NCBI GenBank assembly: GCA_963724365.1
Contig: CAVRUR010000011.1
Location: 305,631-369,630 of the forward strand
Origin: JALORV01 sp963724365
GTDB lineage: Bacteria > Pseudomonadota > Gammaproteobacteria > Burkholderiales > Burkholderiaceae_F
Direction: 5' to 3'
DNA: 64,000 nucleotides
Shown here: positions 41,263 to 50,109 of the stretch, in pieces
Layout: the number at the start of each line of letters is the position of its first letter
Numbering within the stretch: position 1 is the stretch's first letter
Position numbers and translations under genes: made by a program
Notes under the pieces: model-generated
The model's database searches: none
The model's input: the letters and a program-made list of their open reading frames with translations, nothing else
Told to the model about the DNA's origin: nothing

Positions 41263-42411
41263 ATGTACCCGACTTCCGATGTCGTCGAACCGCCGAGGAC
41301 CGGCCTCGAGGTCGCACTGCGCTATCGCCACACCGCCAGCTTCGGCGAGAAGGTGAAGTGGCTGCCGCCGTATCGGCTGATCCCGTCGTTCGCCAGTGCC
41401 GACGGCCAGAGTGCCGTGTACCGGCGCCGGTCGCAGGTGGTGCTGACCAGCGACAGCGAGAACGACGCCGGCGGGCAGGCCACCAGCTTCGCGCTGCCCG
41501 ACAGCGAAATGAAGGTGCGCATCGACCAGTACGGTTACGCCCGCCTGATCCGCCCGACGCGTTCGGGCCAGCATGTCGACCCGCTGTCCAACCTGGTCGA
41601 CGGCGCCGCCGACATGGAACGGGACGCCGCACTCTCCGTCTGCGCGCACCTGAACGAACACGTCGATGCGATGGCGTTCCCGCAGCGCTGGACACCGTCG
41701 CCCGATCATCAGCTCGTACCGCTGTCCGTGCGGCCGTTCGCCGAGCCGGCTCCCGAAGCGCCGCGGCCGGTCGGCCAGCGCAACGGCAAGCCGCTGGTCG
41801 ATCCGCGCGCAATGAATGACTACCTCGACGACCGCGCCAAGTGGATGAAGCGTCGCTTCGCGTGGGACTCGGCCCAGAAGAGTCTGCAGGAACACAGCCA
41901 GCGCGCCGCGCAGGGCGATCTCGACGTGATGCGCGAATACCTACTGACGTGCCTGAAGGACATCCTGTGGGCGTTGCCGGTCTCGGTCAGCTTCCAGTTC
42001 GACGACACGACCACCGCGCGCCTGGACATCCAGCTGCCGCTGCTGCCGACGTTGCCCGACCGCGAAGCAGCGATCGACTACGGCAACCGCGTAGCCGTGC
42101 GCCGCATGTCCGAGGTGATTCACACCAAGCTGCACAACCGCCATGCCCTCGGACTGGCGCTGCGATTGATGGGCGAGACCTTTGCCGCGTTGCCCACCGT
42201 GCAGCAGGTCACCGTCTCGGCACGCCAACAGCCGCCTGACAATCGCGCGCCACGCTATGTCGTCACGGCGCGCAGTACGCGCAAGGCCTGGTCGACGCTG
42301 CATCAGCGCGGCGTGGTCACCGGCGACGCCGGAAATTGCCTGGAACAGATCGAGTCGCGCGTGAATCTGACTGGGCTCGGCGCATTCCTGCCGATCGAGC
42401 CGTTCGGCTGA
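41263..42411 (+). CDS. Hypothetical protein
   Basis: 382 aa, soluble, no signal peptide. Segments such as VALRYRHTASFGEKVKWLPPY, MNDYLDDRAKWMKRRFAWDS and DILWALPVSVSFQFDDTTT show a mixed alpha/beta protein with many Arg and Pro. I recognise no catalytic motif. Start at ATG 41263 (MYPTSDVV); a longer reading frame upstream is antisense to the acyltransferase gene. It faces a divergent neighbour with a 259-bp gap. Confidence 0.65.
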   Translation: MYPTSDVVEPPRTGLEVALRYRHTASFGEKVKWLPPYRLIPSFASADGQSAVYRRRSQVVLTSDSENDAGGQATSFALPDSEMKVRIDQYGYARLIRPTRSGQHVDPLSNLVDGAADMERDAALSVCAHLNEHVDAMAFPQRWTPSPDHQLVPLSVRPFAEPAPEAPRPVGQRNGKPLVDPRAMNDYLDDRAKWMKRRFAWDSAQKSLQEHSQRAAQGDLDVMREYLLTCLKDILWALPVSVSFQFDDTTTARLDIQLPLLPTLPDREAAIDYGNRVAVRRMSEVIHTKLHNRHALGLALRLMGETFAALPTVQQVTVSARQQPPDNRAPRYVVTARSTRKAWSTLHQRGVVTGDAGNCLEQIESRVNLTGLGAFLPIEPFG

Positions 42412-42505
42412 TCACGCGTCCGACGGCTGCACACCGCGGCAATGCGGGTCTCGTCGTTTGCGAAATGAAAGCGTCGCCACGCCGTCATCCGCGGCGATCG
42501 GGTAG

Positions 42506-43537
42506 CTAGCGTCCGACGCGCTCCGTCGCCAGCGCCGGCGGCCAGCAACACCGCGTGCGCGGGAAACCAGATGTCGTCGTGCGCGGTGGCTGCGCCAAGC
42601 GCAAGTACGTGCGCAGTCGACGCCGCGCGCCGCCATGAACTCGTCGCTGCGTCGGTTGGCCTCGCCAACATGTGCCGCGCTGACACCGTTGCCACCGGCG
42701 CTGTGCAGCCCGATGCGCGCGGCCGGGCCGATCATCCGTCGATTGCCGCCCACGAACGCCGTCACGCACGCGCTGCTGCACTCTCCGGTGACGAGCGTGT
42801 CCAGGTTGCGGTCCGCGAGCAGCCGCCCGAGCGCAAGGCCTTCGGCCACGCGCCCGCCGCGGCTTTCGAGCCGCACGGTGCGCACGGCGGGATGGGCGGC
42901 GAGCGCCTCACGCACGGCGCGTGCCGTGCCGAACTCCAGGTGCACCCTGCACGGCGAGTTCGCCGCCGGGCTCCAGCGTGACCGCGGCCGGCTGCAGATC
43001 GCCCGACAGCGTTGCCTTCACATCGGGCCACACGTGGCGCGCGGAATTGAGCCAGAAGAGTCCCACCCAGATGAATGCGCCGTAGCCCACGACGCCGGTG
43101 AGCAGCGCGACGAACATCGAGCCGCCCTTGTCGACACTGCGGATGGCCGCGCGCTGCACGCCCATGCCCCACCAGATCACGCCGACGATCAGAACGAGCG
43201 ACTTCGAGCAGCCAAAGCAGCGCCGCGGCCCAGGGAGATTCGGTGTACGGGAAGAAGCGGCCGGTGAGGCGCACCGCCTCCACCAGGCCCCAGACCAGCG
43301 CTGCGCTGACGATGACGGCGAGCGGCCAGCGGCAGGTCGCCGCGCCAGTGCAGGCGGAAGTAACCGATGCGGGGTCCGCGCGAACGCTCTTCGGCCGACG
43401 GACGAGGCCGATGCAGCGCGCTGGGCGCGCGGTGAGGGAGGGTGCGGGGGAGGGGCGGCAGCGGTCACGACCCGCGAAGAATCCGACGAACCGCCGGCGG
43501 CGGCAAGTCGGATGTTCAGCCGGTGCGCCTCAGGCAA
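42506..43537 (-). pseudogene. Multiply frameshifted membrane protein with a ClpP-like periplasmic domain
   Basis: Coding potential continues across at least five frame changes (near 43320, 43196, 42946, 42615, 42530), each restored by skipping one base. Pieced together it reads: RGPRIGYFRLHWRGDLPLA, membrane helices (VIVSAALVWGLVEA, LVLIVGVIWWGMG, LLTGVVGYGAFIWVGLFWL), then a SDH/ClpP-like domain (LESRGGRVAEGLALGRLL, VTGECSSACVTAFVGG, GLHSAGGN) ending DDIWFPAHAVLLAAG...TERVGR. It resembles COG3904-type periplasmic proteins. A sixth change near the N-terminus, around 43440, would fit a 341-aa protein starting at 43537. Dead gene or error-rich sequence. Confidence 0.65.
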
Positions 43538-43541
43538 CTTC

Positions 43542-43976
43542 TCAGGCGGCTTCCTTCGTCCTCGGGCGCTCTTCCGACGCCGTCGAGGTTCTCAGCATCG
43601 CCAACGAGTGCTCGGCGCGATACAGCTGCGTCTTGATCGTCACCACGCGCTCCGGCACGTGGCGGCGCGCCAGCGAGAGCGCGTCGCCGAGCCGCTCGAC
43701 CGCATGCGGCAGCAGCGCCGGCTTCTCGCGTTCGGCCAGCGTCAGCAGCGTGCTGCCGTACATGTAGTTGAGCTTGGCGCACTCGATCGGATCGACACCA
43801 ATGGCGCCGTTGCCGAGCTCGACCTCGCGCTCGTGACGCAGCAATTCAGCCAACTGTTCGCACATCTGCGCGAGCTGCTCGACCATGATGGCCGCGGAAC
43901 GGCGTGGCCAGTTCCACAGTGCGTCTTCATCGCGGGCGATCAACTCGGCATGAAACGCGTGGCGTTCGGAATTCAT
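43542..43976 (-). CDS. Hypothetical helical protein
   Basis: 144 aa, almost entirely alpha-helical by pattern: IMVEQLAQMCEQLAELLRHE, AKLNYMYGSTLLTLAEREKP and RHVPERVVTIKTQLYRAEHSLAML. No signal peptide and no known motif. Start at 43976, next to a 16-bp palindrome (44081-44096) about 105 bp upstream. It ends 5 bp before the broken membrane-protein gene on the same strand. Confidence 0.65.
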   Translation of the reverse strand: MNSERHAFHAELIARDEDALWNWPRRSAAIMVEQLAQMCEQLAELLRHEREVELGNGAIGVDPIECAKLNYMYGSTLLTLAEREKPALLPHAVERLGDALSLARRHVPERVVTIKTQLYRAEHSLAMLRTSTASEERPRTKEAA

Positions 43977-44080
43977 GCGGCGGCGTCCTGATCGTGGACT
44001 GCGGGGAAAGTGCAGGGCGACCCATTGTGCGCACATACTGCTGCGCGCAAATGACAGTAGCAATCACGTGACAAAAGCGC

Positions 44081-44096
44081 ATCCCATGTATGGGAT
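44081..44096. promoter_or_regulatory. 16-bp perfect palindrome, candidate operator
   Basis: ATCCCAT (44081-44087), GT, ATGGGAT (44090-44096). It sits in the non-coding gap between the second TIR gene and the helical-protein gene, upstream of the latter. Symmetry and position suit an operator; no U-run makes it a terminator. Confidence 0.4.
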
Positions 44097-44149
44097 CACG
44101 AAACAGCACTTCATCATTCGGAAATTGCTGCGGCGCAAAGCCACAACGG

Positions 44150-45396
44150 TTATCGCGGTGCAGCAGTGCGCACCGTGAAGTCATCGAAACAAAAGCGCCC
44201 CTTGCTCAACGCGATCGCGCCGACCAGGCCGCGCGCCAGTTCCCCGTCCTCGACCGTCGCCATCAGCGTGTCGTCGGCAAACAGAAACAGCCGCGATCCA
44301 CGACCCACCACGCCGATCATCGTCGGCTGCCCTGGCGCAGTGCGTGGCACGGTGCCTGCGAAGAGCTTCGTGAGGCCGTCCTTGTCGCGCCGCCAGAAGG
44401 TGACCTGACCGCTCGGGGAAAGAACGAGTGCGTAGTACGTGCGTGCCGCACCGTCGAACCGATAGAGCACGCCCCCACCGGAGAACGCCGTCGGGTTCGC
44501 GCCTTCTGCCTGGACACGCATGAACACCGGCGCATCGTTCATGTCGTGCTTGTCCACGCTCACGTGGATGTAGTGAATCGCGCTGTCGTCGCTGCGGTTG
44601 GTCGTGCAGTAGCGCCCGTTCCTGAGTTCTTCGGTCCACGGCGGACGCGGCGGAGACTGCGGCTTCCAGATGTCCAGCACCGTGGCCGGATCGAAAGTTT
44701 CGGCATAGATCACCGGCAGTGCGCGGATCTGCTCCCAGTTCGGAGGTACGGCCGCCGCGGCTGCTGGCAGTGACAGTGGCAGCCGGCTGCGTCGACTTTT
44801 CGACCACGGTCGCGTCCGGCCGGGCTCCTGCGCTGGACGTATCGCCATCGCGCAGCAGCCAGACGCTCACCATCAGCAAGGCGAGCAACGGCCGCGGCCG
44901 CCAGTGCCCATCGGAGCCTGCCCCGTGGCCGTGCACCTGGCACCGAGCGATCGATCACCTGGATCAATCGATCGACATCCGCGTGAAAGCGCTGATCGCT
45001 CAGCTCGATCGCATTGCGCTCCGCGAGCGCGGCGATGCGGTCCGGCAATTCCTGCCGCATAGGCATTGACGCCTTGCCGGCGAGCACCGGGATCACGCGC
45101 ACATTCGCAGTCAGTCCCGTCTCGATTTCCCGGACGACAAGATCGTTCGGATCGTCGAGGCGGCGCGACCCGTCCGGGTGGGTCGAGGTAACCCAGTCCT
45201 TGCCGATCAGCGCAATCAGCACCTCGGCCGCGCGGGCCTTGTCGCCGATGACCTTCCCGAACTCGGCGCCGGGTTCGATGCCCTCGAGATCCATGAATAC
45301 CTCGGCATCGCCGTAGTGCTTGCGCAGGCGATCGAACAGGCGGCCGGCGTAGGCAGCGCTGTCAGTTCGGCGGTAACTGATGAAGATCTTCGCCAT
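44150..45396 (-). CDS. Second TIR-domain transmembrane protein, two frameshifts
   Basis: TIR_2 domain at residues 1-150: AKIFISYRRTDSAAYAG, AEVFMDLEGIEPGAEFG, VLIALIGKDWV and VVREIETGL with Glu90 as the candidate catalytic Glu. Skipping one C near 44883 restores a membrane helix (AALLMVSVWLLRDGD), and one more near 44759 restores a C-terminal ~190-residue domain (PPNWEQIRALPVIYAETFD, RNGRYCTTNRSDDSAIHYIHV, SGGGVLYRFDGA, FADDTLMATVEDGE) that looks like a LamG/concanavalin-type beta sandwich. Corrected length 414 aa. Architecture parallels the TIR protein at 33.2 kb. Confidence 0.78.
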
Positions 45397-45584
45397 GGTT
45401 CCGCCCCGGAGTGATCGGTGCCGACATGCTAGAAGCGAAACCTGTTGCGCGCCATCGAGAGCAGCGGTGTAGGTATCCTGCGTCCGCGCCCGCGCCTGCG
45501 CCGGCGGTCTCGAGACAACGCGCTCGGACGCAGCCGACAGATGGGCGAAAAATCGCCAGACGGAAACTCCGGAGAGGAAACCGT

Positions 45585-46541
45585 ATGTCCCTGCCGCCCT
45601 TGCTGCGCGAAAGCCTGCGCCTGCCCGTCATCGGCGCGCCGATGTTCATCGTCAGCGGGCCCGAGCTGGTACTGGCGCAGTGCAAGGCCGGCATCGTCGG
45701 CAGCTTTCCGGCACTGAACGCACGACCCGAGCCCGTCCTCGACGAGTGGCTCACGCGCATCGCGCACGAACTGACGGAGTACCAGGCGCTGCACCCGGAC
45801 GCGAAGGTCGCGCCCTACGCCGTCAACCAGATCGTGCATTCGAGCAATACGCGGCTCCAGCACGACCTCGATCTGTGCGTGAAGCATCGCGTCCCGATCA
45901 TGATCACCAGCCTGCGCGCGCCCGATGCCGTGGTTGAAGCCGCGCACAGCTACGGCGGCCTGGTGTTCCATGACGTGACGACCATCGCGCACGCCAAGCG
46001 CGCGCTGCAGGCCGGCGTCGACGGACTGATCCTCGTGGCCACCGGCGCCGGCGGCCATGCCGGCCGGCTCTCGGCGTTTGCGCTCGTGCCTGAGGTGCGC
46101 GCTTTCTACGATGGAACGATCATCCTGTCCGGCAGCATCGCCAGCGGCGGCGCGATCCTCGCCACGCAGGCGCTCGGCGCCGACCTCGCCTACATCGGCA
46201 CCCGCTTCATCGCCAGCGAGGAAGCCAACGCGCCTGCGGAGTACAAGCAGATGATCATCGAAAGCCGCGCCGAAGACATCGTTTACACAAGCCTCTTTAC
46301 CGGCGTGCACGGCAACTACCTGAAGGGCAGCATCGTCAACGCCGGCATGGACCCGGACAATCTGCCCGACGGCGACAAGAGCAAGATGGACTTCGGTTCC
46401 GGCAGCGCCAAGGCAAAAGCGTGGCGCGACATCTGGGGTGCGGGACAAGGCGTGGGGCAGATGAGCGATGCGCCGAAAGCCGGCGTGATCGTCGAGCGGT
46501 TGGAGGCCGAGTACCGCACGGCGCGCGCCGCCCTTCGCTAA
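45585..46541 (+). CDS. Nitronate monooxygenase (NMO-type flavoprotein)
   Basis: 318-aa FMN enzyme that oxidises nitronates. The opening LRLPVIGAPMFIVSGPELVLAQ, LILVATGAGGHAGRLSAFAL (catalytic-type His) and GGAILATQALGADLAYIGTRF (FMN phosphate site) are typical. The start at 45585 has GGAGAGG 9 bases upstream and excludes a non-homologous upstream extension. Enoyl-ACP reductase FabK is the related alternative; motifs favour nitronate monooxygenase. Confidence 0.9.
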   Translation: MSLPPLLRESLRLPVIGAPMFIVSGPELVLAQCKAGIVGSFPALNARPEPVLDEWLTRIAHELTEYQALHPDAKVAPYAVNQIVHSSNTRLQHDLDLCVKHRVPIMITSLRAPDAVVEAAHSYGGLVFHDVTTIAHAKRALQAGVDGLILVATGAGGHAGRLSAFALVPEVRAFYDGTIILSGSIASGGAILATQALGADLAYIGTRFIASEEANAPAEYKQMIIESRAEDIVYTSLFTGVHGNYLKGSIVNAGMDPDNLPDGDKSKMDFGSGSAKAKAWRDIWGAGQGVGQMSDAPKAGVIVERLEAEYRTARAALR

Positions 46542-46578
46542 AACGCGCATCGGCCACATTCCACGGGGCGCTCACGCC

Positions 46579-47295
46579 ATGACCACGAAGTCACTCCTCC
46601 AAGCGGAACCGTGGCTCGACTTCCTCGCGGCCGGCGCGTTCGATCCGATCTGGCTGCTGGCGACGGTCGCGCTGCTGCTGCTGGCGGCGGGCGTGCTGCT
46701 GAGCAGTCTATTCGCGCTGCTGCGGCTGCGCCCGGTCTCCTGCGTGGTGCGCATCCTGCTCGGCGCAGCGCTGGCGGCGGCGGGAGCGCTGGCCGCGCTG
46801 GTCACCGTCGGCAACGCCGGTTACCAGGCGCTGACTCGCGAGGAAACCGCCGCCACGATCCGCGTCGAACCCACCGGCCCGCAGCGCTTCGACGCGATCG
46901 TGCGGCTGCCGGACGGCCGCAGCGAACGCTTTGCGCTCGCCGGCGATGAACTGTATGTCGACGCACACATCCTGAAGTGGAAGTCGATCGCCAACCGCCT
47001 CGGCCTGCACACCGCGTACGAGCTTGACCGCATCGCCGGCCGCTATCACGCGCTGAAGGACGAGCAGTCGCAGCCGCGCACCGTGCACGAACTCGGCACG
47101 CCGAAGCCGCTGGATCTGTTCAGCCTGCGGCGCCGCTACCTGGCGCTGGCACCGCTGCTCGACGCCGAGTACGGCTCGGCCTCGTTCGTCGCCGTCACGC
47201 AGCCCGCCGATCTCGAAGTGCGCGTCTCCACCTCAGGCCTGCTGATCCGCGAAGCGGCGAAAGACAACCAGGCCGCCCCGAAGCCCGCACAATGA
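46579..47295 (+). CDS. Hypothetical membrane protein
   Basis: 238 aa: two membrane helices near the N-terminus (WLLATVALLLLAAGVLLSSLFALL and ILLGAALAAAGALAALVTVG) and a ~150-residue periplasmic domain (IRVEPTGPQRFDAIVRLPDG, AGDELYVDAHILKWKSIANRLG, YGSASFVAV). Similar proteins are carried in databases under the misleading name cation/multidrug efflux pump. Function unknown. It begins 37 bp after the nitronate monooxygenase. Confidence 0.75.
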   Translation: MTTKSLLQAEPWLDFLAAGAFDPIWLLATVALLLLAAGVLLSSLFALLRLRPVSCVVRILLGAALAAAGALAALVTVGNAGYQALTREETAATIRVEPTGPQRFDAIVRLPDGRSERFALAGDELYVDAHILKWKSIANRLGLHTAYELDRIAGRYHALKDEQSQPRTVHELGTPKPLDLFSLRRRYLALAPLLDAEYGSASFVAVTQPADLEVRVSTSGLLIREAAKDNQAAPKPAQ

Positions 47296-47356
47296 ACGAT
47301 CCGTTCGGCAACAGCCACTTGTCGAACGCATTCACCATCAGACATTCCGCCTCGCG

Positions 47357-48367
47357 CTAGCGCAGTTCGAAGACGTACCTCTCCAGCCCCGCGCCTTTCG
47401 AATCGAGTGCGGGCGCGGGCTTGTCCTTCAGGTAGCGATCGAGGAACTCGATGCTGTAGCGGTCGATCAGGTAGGCGTTGCGATTCGCTTTGAGGCAGGC
47501 GACCACGTTCGGCTGGCCGGCGCACACGAAGTTGGTCCATTCGAGGTGCGTGCCGCCCTTGAGCTTCAGGTAGTACTTCGGCGCGCTGCTCTGCGCGTAG
47601 GCGCCGGTCGGACCCTCGAGTACCGGCGTGATGCCCCAGTCGAACTGCGCGCCCTGGTACATCACCGGCGCTGCAAGCCGATCGAGCGTGCGATGCGCAA
47701 CGAAGGGCGCGATGTACGGCGACAGCGCGACCACGGCCTTCAGCTGCGGCAGTGTCCATGTTGGCCATCCGCCGGCCAGTCCGACCACCGTATAGCCGCC
47801 GAGGGAGTGCCCGATCGCGCCTATGCGCTTGATGTCGACGATCGGCCCGACCTGCTTGTCTGCCGCCACGCGCCGGACCACTTCGCGCATGTCGTTCGCC
47901 CGGCCGATTTCGCTCTGGTCGGTCCAGCGCAAGGGCTCGAGAAAAGTCTGGTCGGTGCGCAGGTTCTGCAGCCGCAGCCCGTCACGATCAATGCCGCAGG
48001 TGGCCGCGTCAGCGTGGTCCGGCGCCGCGACCATGTAGCCGTGCCGCGCCAGTTCCTCGGTCAGGAAAATCGTCTGCAGCGCGCAACCGCCCAGGCCGTG
48101 CGAAAAGAGCACCAGGGGCACGCGCGGACACGTCGCCGGCAGCGCCTCGTACGCAACGCTGCCCATGAAGCCGTTGGTCGAGCGCGTGTAGGCAAACGGC
48201 TTCTCGGCCGCCGCGGCCGGATACCAGAGTGCCACCTTGCGGCCGCTCTCGAGCGTCAGCACGCGATAGCCAGCCGGCTGCCGGGCGTCGCAGTCGGCGG
48301 CCTGCGCGCGAGCGCCGCCCACCAATCCCGCCACCAGGGCGATCGCAATCAGTGTCGGGCGCTTCAT
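47357..48367 (-). CDS. Exported alpha/beta hydrolase (dienelactone hydrolase/PAF-acetylhydrolase-like)
   Basis: 336 aa with a signal peptide (MKRPTLIAIALVAGLVGGARA). The nucleophile elbow is GHSLGGYTVVGL (Ser), the oxyanion loop LVLFSHGLGGCALQT, and the acid/His end includes GGTHLEWTNFVC (His). Two disulfides are likely from paired cysteines. Such proteins cleave esters of small lipids. It lies 69 bp after the AAA ATPase gene on the same strand. Confidence 0.85.
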   Translation of the reverse strand: MKRPTLIAIALVAGLVGGARAQAADCDARQPAGYRVLTLESGRKVALWYPAAAAEKPFAYTRSTNGFMGSVAYEALPATCPRVPLVLFSHGLGGCALQTIFLTEELARHGYMVAAPDHADAATCGIDRDGLRLQNLRTDQTFLEPLRWTDQSEIGRANDMREVVRRVAADKQVGPIVDIKRIGAIGHSLGGYTVVGLAGGWPTWTLPQLKAVVALSPYIAPFVAHRTLDRLAAPVMYQGAQFDWGITPVLEGPTGAYAQSSAPKYYLKLKGGTHLEWTNFVCAGQPNVVACLKANRNAYLIDRYSIEFLDRYLKDKPAPALDSKGAGLERYVFELR

Positions 48368-48436
48368 CATCGGCGGCATTGTCGGCCAACGCGCGGCCGC
48401 GCCCCGTTCCCGGCGTGGCGCCACCTAGCGCAAGTG

Positions 48437-49810
48437 TCAGTTCCGCCGGCGCGGAAAGCTCACACGCCGCCGCAGACGCCGGCGCCAGTCCTCCGCCGCG
48501 TTGGCTTCGTCGTCCTCATCTCGCAGGTTGGTCGCCAGGATGACGAGGCCCTCGTAGGCCTCGATCCGCTGCAGCAGGTAGGCGATGTCGACGTTCGCGT
48601 AGCGATCATGCGCATCCTCCACGTCCGTGCGCTTGCCGAACAGCGCATCGGCCTCGTCGAAGAACAGGATCGCGCCGGTCTGTTCGGCGCGCTCGATCAG
48701 CGCATCCAGATTCTTCTCGGTCTCGCCGATGTACTTGCTGACCACCCGCGCCAGATCGATGCGCAGGATGTCGCGACCCAGCGCCTGGGCCAGCACGTGC
48801 GCCGCCAGTGTCTTGCCGCTGCCTGCCGTGCCGTGAAATAACGCCACCAGACCGGGCGAGCATTTCGCTGAATCACCGACACTGCCTGCGGTTCCTTCGC
48901 CCGCCGCCGTCAAGCCGATCGCCGACAGCAGGTCCTGCGCGAAGGCCGGCATGTCGATCGGCAGGCTCGTCATCGTGGGCGACTCGATGGGCTGCGCGTA
49001 CTGCTCGATGAACTCGTCCGCCATGCCGCTCGCGGCCAGCCACTGCTCAGCTGCGTCCACCAGGTCGGCATCGACGGCCAGGCCATCGCGTTCGTCCTGC
49101 GACGAGCCCAGCTCCGCCGCGTGCGCAGCCAGCCAGTCCAGGATGCGACGGCCGGCTTCCGCCTGTGTCCGATAGCGCGCCACTTTGCGTGCGCCGCCCA
49201 GTTCGTTGCGGTTCACCCGATCGATCACCTGCCACATGTCGCGCGCGCCGAAAGCCTGCAGCAGTTCCGGTTCGCCCAGCAGGTCGATCATCTGCTGCAC
49301 GTGCTCCAGCAGCAGGCGGGCTGCATGCCGCACTGTCCCGCCGCCGTACGCAGAAGCGTTCGCTGCGAGCGCGCGCGCCGCATCGCGCACCGCGGCCGCG
49401 GTGACCGTCCCAGGTGATGTCGGCCGCAGCAGGTCGGCCACGCTCTGCTGCCGCGCGAACATCGACACCGCCACCATGAAACGCATCCACAGCGACAGGA
49501 ACTCGCGGTTCGGCTGCCCGGCGATCGCCGACCCTCCCGGAGCGCCCAGTGCCCGTGCGTAAAAGCTCGCGCGCTCCTGCGCCGTCATCCGCTCGCCGCC
49601 GCGCGCATAGCGATACAACACATCGGCCGCGCGACCATGCCCCAGCGGCAGCAGCCCCCGCCCGAACAGCTCGACGATGCGCTCGACCACCTGGAACAGT
49701 CGCATCTCCTCCAGCATGTAGGCAAAGTAGATCGCCTGCACCGCATGCAGGTTCTCCTTGACGATGTCCGTGTCGGTGGCGGCTTCCAGGTCGGGCAGAT
49801 CAGGCGTCAT
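48437..49810 (-). CDS. AAA ATPase with a truncated C-terminus
   Basis: 457 aa. A ~300-residue helical N-terminal part precedes the AAA module: FHGTAGSGKTLAAHVLAQ (Walker A), GAILFFDEADALFGKR (Walker B), NVDIAYLLQRIEAYEGLVILATNL (sensor) and RRRLRRRVSFP (arginine finger). It resembles AAA ATPases encoded near contractile injection systems, but no such structural genes are in the window. The protein stops about 10 residues after the arginine finger, so the usual C-terminal lid is missing. Start at 49810 (MTPDLPDL). Confidence 0.82.
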   Translation of the reverse strand: MTPDLPDLEAATDTDIVKENLHAVQAIYFAYMLEEMRLFQVVERIVELFGRGLLPLGHGRAADVLYRYARGGERMTAQERASFYARALGAPGGSAIAGQPNREFLSLWMRFMVAVSMFARQQSVADLLRPTSPGTVTAAAVRDAARALAANASAYGGGTVRHAARLLLEHVQQMIDLLGEPELLQAFGARDMWQVIDRVNRNELGGARKVARYRTQAEAGRRILDWLAAHAAELGSSQDERDGLAVDADLVDAAEQWLAASGMADEFIEQYAQPIESPTMTSLPIDMPAFAQDLLSAIGLTAAGEGTAGSVGDSAKCSPGLVALFHGTAGSGKTLAAHVLAQALGRDILRIDLARVVSKYIGETEKNLDALIERAEQTGAILFFDEADALFGKRTDVEDAHDRYANVDIAYLLQRIEAYEGLVILATNLRDEDDEANAAEDWRRRLRRRVSFPRRRN

Positions 49811-50109
49811 GGCGGTCTCCTCGTCCGCGCATGGTGCGCGTCGAGTCAAGCGCCGTCACTCGCTCGCGTTGGGGACGCCGCGAAAGCGTGACTTCGCCTG
49901 TTTCTCTCCAATTCGAAAGCCAACTCCCTCGTGGCGCGCGGGGCCTCAGAAGAACAGGACCCAAGGCAGCAATGTTTTGCCGCGTCGGACGTCCCGGCGC
50001 CTCCGACCTGAGCCGCATGTGTGCGCAGTCAATGCGCGCAGCCGCAGTACCGCTAGTGTTGGAATCAGTCAGTTTGGCAGGGCGCCGAGCGCGCCCGAAG
50101 GAGGTCGTG
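49811..50109. other. Divergent intergenic region
   Basis: No gene seen between the AAA ATPase and the acyltransferase, which diverge from here. The right end carries AAGGAGG just before the acyltransferase ATG. No clear promoter pair, palindrome or hairpin was found. Confidence 0.5.
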
